NCBI GenBank assembly: GCA_020974905.1 | Contig: CP087563.1 | Location: 62,001 to 126,000 of the forward strand | Direction: 5' to 3' | DNA from: Planctomycetes bacterium syqfu | GTDB lineage: Bacteria; Planctomycetota; Phycisphaerae; Phycisphaerales; Phycisphaeraceae | Length of the DNA: 64,000 bases | Shown here: positions 1 to 6,655 of the stretch, in pieces | Numbering within the stretch: position 1 is the stretch's first letter | Layout of the letters: each line of letters opens with the position of its first letter | Position numbers and translations under genes: made by a program | Notes under the pieces: model-generated | Databases searched by the model: none | The model's input: only the letters and a program-made list of their open reading frames with translations | What the model was told of the DNA's origin: nothing

Positions 1-188
1 ACACCACTGCCACCGCTGCCGAATGCCGATTTGTTGGCTGACAGCGCGACAACTGCGGGTGCAACATAGGCTGCACGCTTGGCCATGCGAGTGACAAACT
101 GACGACGGGACTGCTTGGCATCCTCCGCCTTCGTCTGGTCCGGCTCGTTGGCCTTGGGCTGGTTGTCTTGCGGTTGTTTCTGATTCAT
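1..188 (-). CDS. Small peptide with SRRQFV motif and YVAP core, possible RiPP precursor or Tat-exported peptide (3' end off window)
   Basis: An ATG at 188 opens a frame that runs off the left edge, so only about 62 residues are visible. The first 26 residues are hydrophilic and rich in Q, K, D and N. They are followed by SRRQFV, a short Ala/Val-rich stretch containing AAYVAPAVVAL, and then a Gly/Ser-rich part (SAFGSGGSG). SRRxFV resembles a twin-arginine signal. Y-x-x-P followed by aliphatic residues resembles the leader motif bound by RRE proteins in lasso-type RiPP clusters. The gene lies 72 bases downstream of, and in line with, a nucleotidyltransferase gene of a kind known from such clusters. 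No strong ribosome-binding site is visible. Both readings of the peptide are inference; the stop codon and the next genes are needed to decide. Confidence 0.5.
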   Translation of the reverse strand, partial: MNQKQPQDNQPKANEPDQTKAEDAKQSRRQFVTRMAKRAAYVAPAVVALSANKSAFGSGGSG

Positions 189-260
189 CGTGCTTTTAGT
201 CTTTCCCTATGTTAATTACATCGTCAAATAGTCGGTCTGTATTGAGTATGCGGATTAAAA

Positions 261-1604
261 CTATGCTGCTTTTTGTAGGGTTTGCTCGGTTGTCCGGGGT
301 TTGCGTCCGGTAACCTTGCTTGCCCGTTCAACTCCGACGGTGATCACGTCTTCTTTGCGGATGCGTTTGATAGCAACGATGCGATAGCCGTCGAATTTGG
401 CGTTGGGCTTATCGCTTGATCCGATAAAACGCATTTTGCCTTTGATGGACAGATGCATGCTTTCGCCATGCGGGTCGGTCATAATCACGCTGGCTTTGGC
501 TTGGCCGTCCCATGCGCGTACCGTGAAGTGACCGATGGTCTTGCCAGCATCAATGTCTCTGGCAGCGGTGAGTTGAGGCCTTCCGGATTCATCGCGCATA
601 ATGCGCGTCCGGCTGAAGATCGACCATAAACCATCGAAATATTTCGTCACCGGTCGAAGCAGACGGCAGACATGGGCGATGGGTAACCAGCCAGCATGTT
701 CGTGGCCGTACCATTCACGCATGTGTTCCTTGCCGGGGATAATCGCCGCATAGAGATAACCGAGCACAAAGAAAATACCCGGAGTCACCAGGGCATTGAC
801 CAGCACATGAGCCGTGGGGTGATCATCGTCACGCGGGGCTTGACGCAGACACAACCGATCCCGCCAATTCACCGGTGAATCCAGCAGTTTTTCAAAGACA
901 AGCTGCGGGACAATCCAACGTTGATGCCCGACCTGTGCGGCTTCAATGCCTGCGATGACGGGTAATGTCAAACGCCACTTCTGCGTCATTTCCACGAAGT
1001 GTTGCCAGTTGAGTTGGTCTGCAAATTGTTCGGACCAGCGGCAGATATCCTCACGCCATTTGCGATTGGAATCACCATGCACCGCCAGGTGTGCTGTCAT
1101 GTGAATCAGCATTTCCTCGGGACATGGCAAGTAAACAAAGGCGTCACCGATCTGCACCTTCTGTGCATTTTCCCACAGCGCGTCATCCGGCATGAACTGC
1201 ACATATCGCAGCGGACGCAACGGGCGGATATGTACATCCATCACCACCGGCATGATATCGCCCACGGTGTATTCAGCTTCGTAGTAGTACTTGGGGAAGA
1301 AGTCTTCGCGCATCAAGACCTGGCTGCGATATGCTCCCAGTGATTCGAGCACCGCAAAGGCGCGGTCGATGTCGCATGGTTTGATCAGTAAATCCAGATC
1401 GCACATCTGGCGATCCGTTGGATGCTCGTAGACAGTCAATTGCAGGGCAGCGCCCTTGAGTACCATCAATGGAACATCCGCATCGTTAAACGCCTTGGCC
1501 AAACGAGCAAGGAAATGCATGGTGCGAATGTTCTGAGTCGCCACCGCCAAACCCGCGCGATCCGTCGCTAATCGGCAGTCAGTTGCTCGGGTGAGCACTG
1601 TCAT
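261..1604 (-). CDS. Nucleotidyltransferase family protein (NTP_transf_5-like)
   Basis: A 447-residue protein. Residues about 30-90 carry the pattern of the uncharacterised nucleotidyltransferase family PF14907: VLKGAAL, then a Tyr, then DRQMCDLDLLI, where the DxD pair is the expected metal site. The C-terminal third includes a hydrophobic stretch (TPGIFFVLGYLYAAII) and a basic tail. The start at 1604 was chosen over an in-frame ATG at 1649 because a strong AAGGAGG (complement of 1610-1616) lies five bases upstream of it. Family members often sit in lasso-peptide or related RiPP clusters beside HPr-kinase-like and PqqD-like genes. Here the next gene in the same direction encodes a small YxxP peptide, so the two are probably co-transcribed. 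The substrate is unknown. Divergent from tatD. Confidence 0.7.
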   Translation of the reverse strand: MTVLTRATDCRLATDRAGLAVATQNIRTMHFLARLAKAFNDADVPLMVLKGAALQLTVYEHPTDRQMCDLDLLIKPCDIDRAFAVLESLGAYRSQVLMREDFFPKYYYEAEYTVGDIMPVVMDVHIRPLRPLRYVQFMPDDALWENAQKVQIGDAFVYLPCPEEMLIHMTAHLAVHGDSNRKWREDICRWSEQFADQLNWQHFVEMTQKWRLTLPVIAGIEAAQVGHQRWIVPQLVFEKLLDSPVNWRDRLCLRQAPRDDDHPTAHVLVNALVTPGIFFVLGYLYAAIIPGKEHMREWYGHEHAGWLPIAHVCRLLRPVTKYFDGLWSIFSRTRIMRDESGRPQLTAARDIDAGKTIGHFTVRAWDGQAKASVIMTDPHGESMHLSIKGKMRFIGSSDKPNAKFDGYRIVAIKRIRKEDVITVGVERASKVTGRKPRTTEQTLQKAA

Positions 1605-1794
1605 ATCAACCTCCTTGAACACGAGACGTACAGCCTGCGCAGACTGCATCCTTTGTCCTATCGGCTAAAGGCTTACGACATCGACAATCTGTTTGATTGA
1701 GACCGATAAAAACATCAGTAGAGTTCAATTGGATAATTCCTCATGTGATCCGCAGGTTTCCCTTTCACTTCCGGGGGCTGTTATACTGCCTGCC

Positions 1795-2589
1795 ATGATT
1801 GATACGCATTGCCATCTGACTTATGACCCGTTACACGAACGCGTAGAGGAAGTGATTGCCAACGCCGCATTGGACGGCGTGGATCGCATGATCACTGTTG
1901 GGACAACGCCAACTGATGCCCGTAAAGGCCTGGAACTCACGCGCCGATTTGAGAACATTTATTCGACTGTGGGGGTGCACCCGCACTATGCTGATCAGTG
2001 TCAGGACAAGCAGGTCGTGCTCGACACCATGAAAGAACTCGCTGCTGATCCCAAGGTGGTCGCGCTGGGTGAGATGGGGCTTGATCGTCACTATCCAGAT
2101 CCGCCGATTGAGATGCAAAAAACACTGCTGGATTGGCAACTGGAAGTCTGTCACGAACTCTCGGACATGCCCATCATCATTCATAACCGTGAAGCGACCG
2201 ACGAAACCATCGCTCAGCTTTCGGCCTCGGGTATTGATCCGACGCGTTTTGTGTTCCACTGTTTTACCGGGCAACTGGATGAGCTGGAAAAAATCCTGGC
2301 ATTCGGTGCCATGGTCAGTTTCACCGGGATCACCACTTTCAAGAGTGCACCGTACCTGGCTGAAGCTGCCAAGATCATGCCCGCGGATCGCATCATGATC
2401 GAGACGGATTCACCGTACCTCACACCCGCGCCGCATCGTAAAGTCCGACCCAATGAGCCACGTTATGTCGCTTGTGTCGCTGCATTTATTGCTCAAGTCC
2501 GTGAGATGTCCCCGGCAGATTTCGTCGAATTGGTGGATGCCAATGCTCAGCGATTTTTCAAATTGCCCCCAAAGCCAACCTCGGCTTGA
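1795..2589 (+). CDS. tatD: TatD family metal-dependent deoxyribonuclease
   Basis: A 264-residue TIM-barrel hydrolase. The visible family motifs are MIDTHCHL at the N terminus (HxH metal site), GEMGLDRHYP (metal-bridging Glu), a His in PIIIHNREA, HCFTG, and ETDSPYLTP near the C terminus. TatD proteins are Mg-dependent 3'-5' exonucleases/endonucleases in the cytoplasm, with roles in DNA repair or turnover. An upstream in-frame ATG at 1693 would add 34 residues without family similarity, so the start is placed at the usual MIDTH. No ribosome-binding site precedes it. Instead TATACT (1782-1787) ends seven bases before the ATG, which suggests a leaderless transcript. Divergent from the nucleotidyltransferase gene. 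Confidence 0.9.
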   Translation: MIDTHCHLTYDPLHERVEEVIANAALDGVDRMITVGTTPTDARKGLELTRRFENIYSTVGVHPHYADQCQDKQVVLDTMKELAADPKVVALGEMGLDRHYPDPPIEMQKTLLDWQLEVCHELSDMPIIIHNREATDETIAQLSASGIDPTRFVFHCFTGQLDELEKILAFGAMVSFTGITTFKSAPYLAEAAKIMPADRIMIETDSPYLTPAPHRKVRPNEPRYVACVAAFIAQVREMSPADFVELVDANAQRFFKLPPKPTSA

Positions 2590-2745
2590 CCTGCCCGGAT
2601 TATTGCGTATCATACATGGCTCAAATTGATTCACGGCCACAATGCAACTTGCCGATGAAACAATTGGCTTGCCCACGATCAACTGATCTGAAGCATGATA
2701 AAATGATATTTACCGGTTAGATGGATCCGGTCAATAAAATCCGGC

Positions 2746-2817
2746 GATTGGGTAGCTCAATGGTAGAGCATCGGCCTTTTAAGCCGCTGGTTGTGGGTTC
2801 GAGTCCCACCCCGATCA
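2746..2817 (+). tRNA. tRNA-Lys (anticodon UUU)
   Basis: The cloverleaf can be folded by eye. The acceptor stem GATTGGG (2746-2752) pairs with CCCGATC (2810-2816) with one G-T wobble, and A2817 is the discriminator. The D arm is GCTC/GAGC. The anticodon stem CGGC/GCCG closes the loop CTTTTAA with anticodon TTT at 2778-2780. The T arm is GTGGG-TTCGAGT-CCCAC. CCA is not encoded. A strong hairpin terminator follows directly. Confidence 0.96.
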
Positions 2818-2821
2818 TTCA

Positions 2822-2856
2822 AACGCTCGTGTTCAATCGAACAGGAGCGTTTTTTT
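2822..2856 (+). terminator. Rho-independent terminator of tRNA-Lys
   Basis: AACGCTC (2822-2828) pairs with GAGCGTT (2845-2851). Inside it TGTTC (2830-2834) pairs with GAACA (2839-2843) around a four-base loop. A run of seven T (2850-2856) follows. Confidence 0.9.
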
Positions 2857-2875
2857 GTACACATTCAGTTTTGAA

Positions 2876-3781
2876 TCATTGAGATGAACCCTGGGTTCTG
2901 AATCCACTGGGCGTGATGCCGTGTTCCTGCTTAAAGAGTCGGGAGAAATAATACACATCGGCATAGCCACACAGGCGCGCGATCTCCGTGATCTGCAGAT
3001 TCACATCCGACAGCAAGTCTCGCGCGTACGCCATCCGTAATCGCATCACCAGGTTGATCGGCGTGACTTTGTAATACTGTTTGAACCGCGTACAGAAATA
3101 ACGCGGACTCAAATGGATTTGCTCAGCCAAGGCATCGAGTTTGATGTTCTCCCGGTAGTGATCCGTGATGAACCGATAGGCTTGTCGAAAAACATCCGGG
3201 ATGGCCGCCTGTGTCTGATTGGCCTTGGCTTGAGTGGCAATTTTCATTAACCAACATTCCAGTAACCGTGACACGCAACGAATGTCAACCTGCTGGGCTT
3301 GATGCATTTCGCGATGGAGTATCGATAACCAGTGATCCGATAGTTTGGCTGTATCAAAGCCAATGGGTTGGTTGATCGGCACGCCGGATTGGTAAATGAG
3401 TTGGTCGGCAGTCTGACCACTGATGCGAAGCCAGCTGTGTTGCCAACGTTTGTCGCGACTGCCATAGGACGTAGGCACGTCCGGTGGGAAGATCATCACA
3501 CTATGAGGCTTGATATCCATCTGCTGGTTCTCAACTGTCAATGGGACAGCATGGTGAAACATCATGATCCGCCATGCGGGTATCCCCCACGGGTTCAAGA
3601 CCACATGCCGATGTTGGACGTGGTAGCCAATCACATCAACCCATAGTGATGGATAACCATGCCCGACTCGCTTCTGGATAGCCATTCCTGAAGTTGATGC
3701 AGACCGGGGTTGAGTAAACGTGTGTCGACTGTTCTTTTGCATGACAGGAATATAATGCAAAAGAAAGTGAGATTCATCCAT
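2876..3781 (-). CDS. AraC family transcriptional regulator
   Basis: A 301-residue protein with an N-terminal cupin-like sugar-sensing half (roughly residues 35-190, including FPPDVPTSYGS) and a C-terminal AraC/XylS double helix-turn-helix. The latter includes LAEQIHLSPRYFCTRFKQYY and, in the second helix-turn-helix, IARLCGYADVYYFSRLFKQ. It is divergent from a sulfatase gene with only 65 bases between the two starts, so it probably controls that sulfatase and itself. The start is uncertain: ATG at 3781, 3742 and 3685 are all possible and none has a good ribosome-binding site. On the minus strand TATATT lies six bases before the 3742 ATG. The specific ligand cannot be told from sequence. Confidence 0.88.
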   Translation of the reverse strand: MDESHFLLHYIPVMQKNSRHTFTQPRSASTSGMAIQKRVGHGYPSLWVDVIGYHVQHRHVVLNPWGIPAWRIMMFHHAVPLTVENQQMDIKPHSVMIFPPDVPTSYGSRDKRWQHSWLRISGQTADQLIYQSGVPINQPIGFDTAKLSDHWLSILHREMHQAQQVDIRCVSRLLECWLMKIATQAKANQTQAAIPDVFRQAYRFITDHYRENIKLDALAEQIHLSPRYFCTRFKQYYKVTPINLVMRLRMAYARDLLSDVNLQITEIARLCGYADVYYFSRLFKQEHGITPSGFRTQGSSQ

Positions 3782-3846
3782 TTTGATCTGTGTTTTCGAG
3801 ATTATGATTGGATCTTAGCGGATAAATATCAAAAAGGAGACAAGCG

Positions 3847-5559
3847 GTGTCTGAAGCCAAACAGGTCAATGTTGTGTTGATTCTCACGGATGATCAAGGG
3901 TGGGGCGATCTGAGTCGCAGTGGTAACACACAGATTCACACCCCGCATATCGACAAGTTGGCTGCTGACGGCGTGACCATGGATAACTTTCATGTCCAAC
4001 CGCTTTGCGCCCCGACCCGCGCGGAAATTCTCACCGGCAGATACTTCCCCTGGACAGGCGTCCGTGGTGTGACACGCTGTGCGGAACGTTTGGATCTCAA
4101 CGAGACGACGATGGCTGACTGTTTCAAACAGGCAGGCTATGCCACCGGTTGCTTTGGCAAATGGCATAGCGGGATGCAGTATCCGTATCATCCCAATGGA
4201 CGTGGGTTTGACGAGTTTTATGGTTACTGCTGCGGGCATTGGAGTCACTACTTTGACTCCACCATTGAACACAACGGCGTTGAAGTACAGGCGCCCGGTT
4301 ATCTCACCGATGCGTTAACCTCGAAGGCCATCGAGTTTATACAGAGGCATCAAGACAAACCGTTTTTCTGCTATGTCCCGTTAAATACACCGCATTCACC
4401 GTTTCAAGTTCCTGATAGATGGTTTGATAAATTCGCTGATGCCGAGTTGCCACAGCGTGCGACATTCCCTGAAAATGAAAATCTCATGGAGACCCGCAGT
4501 GCACTGGCCATGTGTGAAAACATCGACTGGAATGTCGGCCGGATTCGTCAAGCACTCCAGGCATCTCAACTCACCGAGAACACAGTGATCATTTATCTCT
4601 CCGACAACGGCCCAAACACATGGCGTTACAACGGTCAAATGCGTGGCAAGAAGGGCGGTTGCGAAGAGGGGGGTGTGCGCAGTCCCTGTTCCATCACATG
4701 CCCGGGACTTCTTGCTGGCCAACAGGTCATCAAGTGTGTTGCAGGTGCCATCGACCTGTTACCGACGCTTGCAGAATTAACGGGAATCAAACTTTCGACC
4801 AACAAGCCCCTGGATGGCAAGAGTCTGGTCCCGTTACTCAAAGGTGATGATTCAGATTGGCCCGACCGTAACATCTTTGCCCAGAAAGTTGCTGGTTACA
4901 ATCAGCCTTTCGCCGAAGCCAGTGTCCGCAGCGATCGCTATCGTGCATATGAGGATGGCAGTATGTTTGATCTCACAACGGATATCGGTGAAACACATGA
5001 TTTGGCTGGCGAGTTGCCAGAGATTTCAGACAAGTTTAAAGCCATGTTGGCTGATTGGCGAAAGCGTTTACCTGACCATCGTTTTGATCAGGCTTTGCCG
5101 GTGGGCTACAGAGATTTTCCGATGACCTACCTGCCAGTTCAGGATGCACAGCCCGGTGGCGAGATCAAGTTCAGTAGTGTCCATCCCAACTGCTCATGGA
5201 TGACCAACTGGCATCAGATGGATGATCAGATCACCTGGCATATCAAAGTGAATACAGCGGGGCGCTATCGGGTAACACTGATGTATGCCTGTTCAGCGGA
5301 GAATGTCGGAAGTCATCTTGAATTGTCTTATGCCGATGACAGTCTGAGTTGCCAAATCACTGAGCCCTTTGATTCCGAGCCCAAGACGGGGTTTGACCGT
5401 GTACCACGACAGGAGTCCTATGATCGCGCCTTTACGCCACTTGAAATGGGCGAGTTGAATTTGGTCTCAGGGGAAGGCACATTGACCTTGCGATGCACAC
5501 ACCTTGCAGGACAGGAAGTCGGTGACATCCGTACATTGAGACTGGAACTTCTTGTTTGA
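3847..5559 (+). CDS. Family S1 sulfatase with C-terminal carbohydrate-binding-like domain
   Basis: A 570-residue arylsulfatase-type enzyme that hydrolyses sulfate esters, probably on a glycan. The core starts at once with VVLILTDDQGWGD (metal-binding Asp pair near residue 15). The formylglycine site CAPTR has its Cys at residue 54, followed by the GR of LTGR. Other core motifs are GKWHSG and LSDNGPNTW. Residues about 430-570 form a beta-rich extension (GRYRVTLMYAC, then an all-beta tail) resembling CBM6-like modules. The GTG start has an AAGGAG seven bases upstream. No signal peptide is visible, which is unusual because most sulfatases act outside the cytoplasm. Activity needs a formylglycine-generating enzyme, not seen in the window. 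Divergent from an AraC regulator. Confidence 0.92.
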   Translation: MSEAKQVNVVLILTDDQGWGDLSRSGNTQIHTPHIDKLAADGVTMDNFHVQPLCAPTRAEILTGRYFPWTGVRGVTRCAERLDLNETTMADCFKQAGYATGCFGKWHSGMQYPYHPNGRGFDEFYGYCCGHWSHYFDSTIEHNGVEVQAPGYLTDALTSKAIEFIQRHQDKPFFCYVPLNTPHSPFQVPDRWFDKFADAELPQRATFPENENLMETRSALAMCENIDWNVGRIRQALQASQLTENTVIIYLSDNGPNTWRYNGQMRGKKGGCEEGGVRSPCSITCPGLLAGQQVIKCVAGAIDLLPTLAELTGIKLSTNKPLDGKSLVPLLKGDDSDWPDRNIFAQKVAGYNQPFAEASVRSDRYRAYEDGSMFDLTTDIGETHDLAGELPEISDKFKAMLADWRKRLPDHRFDQALPVGYRDFPMTYLPVQDAQPGGEIKFSSVHPNCSWMTNWHQMDDQITWHIKVNTAGRYRVTLMYACSAENVGSHLELSYADDSLSCQITEPFDSEPKTGFDRVPRQESYDRAFTPLEMGELNLVSGEGTLTLRCTHLAGQEVGDIRTLRLELLV

Positions 5560-5560
5560 T

Positions 5561-6487
5561 TTAGTGATTGTCAGACGATTGTCTTTGAGCATGTTGCTTA
5601 CGCCATTGATGTGGCGCATGACTGTATTCATGACGATAAAGTCGCGTGAAATAACTCGATGATCCAAAGCCGCACATGTCTGCGATCTGTGCAATGGTCA
5701 ACGTGGGGTTGGTCAGCAGGGCATGGGCACGAACCAGTCTCGCTTTGATCAGATGCTCGTTGAAACTGAGTTTTGAAAATTGTTTGAACAGACGCGATAC
5801 GTGCGTCTGATTGATTTGCAAGGCCGTTGCGACATCCTGGCGTGAGATGTTTTGGCAGCAGTGCTCATCAATGTAACTACACGCTGCGTTAAACGTGTTG
5901 TAGGCTTTACCACCCGTCTGAGGATCATCCGGTTCCTTCAAGGCATCTAGCATGCAGTGGATCAAGCTGTGTGCCAGATTAACGAGTAATGGATCGTGCG
6001 TGTCTTTGGGGCTGCAACAACTCAACGCATCAAGTAGATGGGGGACACAGCTTTGCCTTTTGGATTTGCAGAACAGATAGGGTGTTTTGTGCAAGTCTAC
6101 AAACTGGGGTTTGGCTGTTCTTTTTCGCCGGGCTCGGATGGGTTGGGAGAAAAAGAAGCGAAACTGATCGATTTCAAACCGCCCGCCCAGTGAAAGATAA
6201 TCTTCCGTGGGTTGGAGAGTGATCCATGTATGTCTTAGTCTCAGAAGCATGTCGCCAGGGACGAGTTGAACACTGGTGAGTTTGCGTTTTTGGATGATTT
6301 GATACGTTGCCCTGCCACGCGCCACAGTGACGAATGAACCGGGGCAGGAGAGTATGCTGGTGTGCAGCCCTGGTACCGTGCCACCCTCCTCTGCTGCCCA
6401 ATAGACACGTCCTGTTGCCTTGGTGTTAAGCAGGTTCTCCAGTGTTTGCATTACCAGTGAAGATTCGGTTGTGTCTAAAAATGTCAC
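5561..6487 (-). CDS. AraC family transcriptional regulator
   Basis: A 308-residue regulator. Its N-terminal half is probably a cupin-type sensor (GDMLLRLRHTWITL, LGGRFEIDQFRFFF). Its C-terminal AraC double helix-turn-helix contains DVATALQINQTHVSRLFKQF and IADMCGFGSSSYFTRLYRHE. The GTG start at 6487 has AGGA eight bases upstream. Its stop lies one base from the stop of the convergent sulfatase gene. Its promoter faces the FAD oxidoreductase-sialidase gene across 168 bases, which is its most likely target. It is a different protein from the AraC regulator at 2876, not a close duplicate. Confidence 0.88.
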   Translation of the reverse strand: MTFLDTTESSLVMQTLENLLNTKATGRVYWAAEEGGTVPGLHTSILSCPGSFVTVARGRATYQIIQKRKLTSVQLVPGDMLLRLRHTWITLQPTEDYLSLGGRFEIDQFRFFFSQPIRARRKRTAKPQFVDLHKTPYLFCKSKRQSCVPHLLDALSCCSPKDTHDPLLVNLAHSLIHCMLDALKEPDDPQTGGKAYNTFNAACSYIDEHCCQNISRQDVATALQINQTHVSRLFKQFSKLSFNEHLIKARLVRAHALLTNPTLTIAQIADMCGFGSSSYFTRLYRHEYSHAPHQWRKQHAQRQSSDNH

Positions 6488-6597
6488 GATTTTATCCTAA
6501 ATGGCTCAAATGTATCGTGGTGGATGATGTTGCTTGCGCTATCATAGATTAAATGTTGCATGCTGAATAGATGTTTGGCGTCAGTTTGTCGGCTTGC

Positions 6598-6634
6598 GAC
6601 ATTTTTCTGAAAATGGGTTTCAGTATGAAATGTC
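6598..6634. promoter_or_regulatory. Nested inverted repeat before the FAD-sialidase gene
   Basis: GACATTT (6598-6604) and AAATGTC (6628-6634) flank CTGAAA (6607-6612), ATGGG and TTTCAG (6618-6623). Both arms are perfect. The element ends nine bases before the AGGA ribosome-binding site at 6643. It could be the operator of the divergent AraC regulator or a leader hairpin; which one is not decidable from sequence. Confidence 0.4.
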
Positions 6635-6655
6635 ATGAATTTAGGATAGCGAGAT

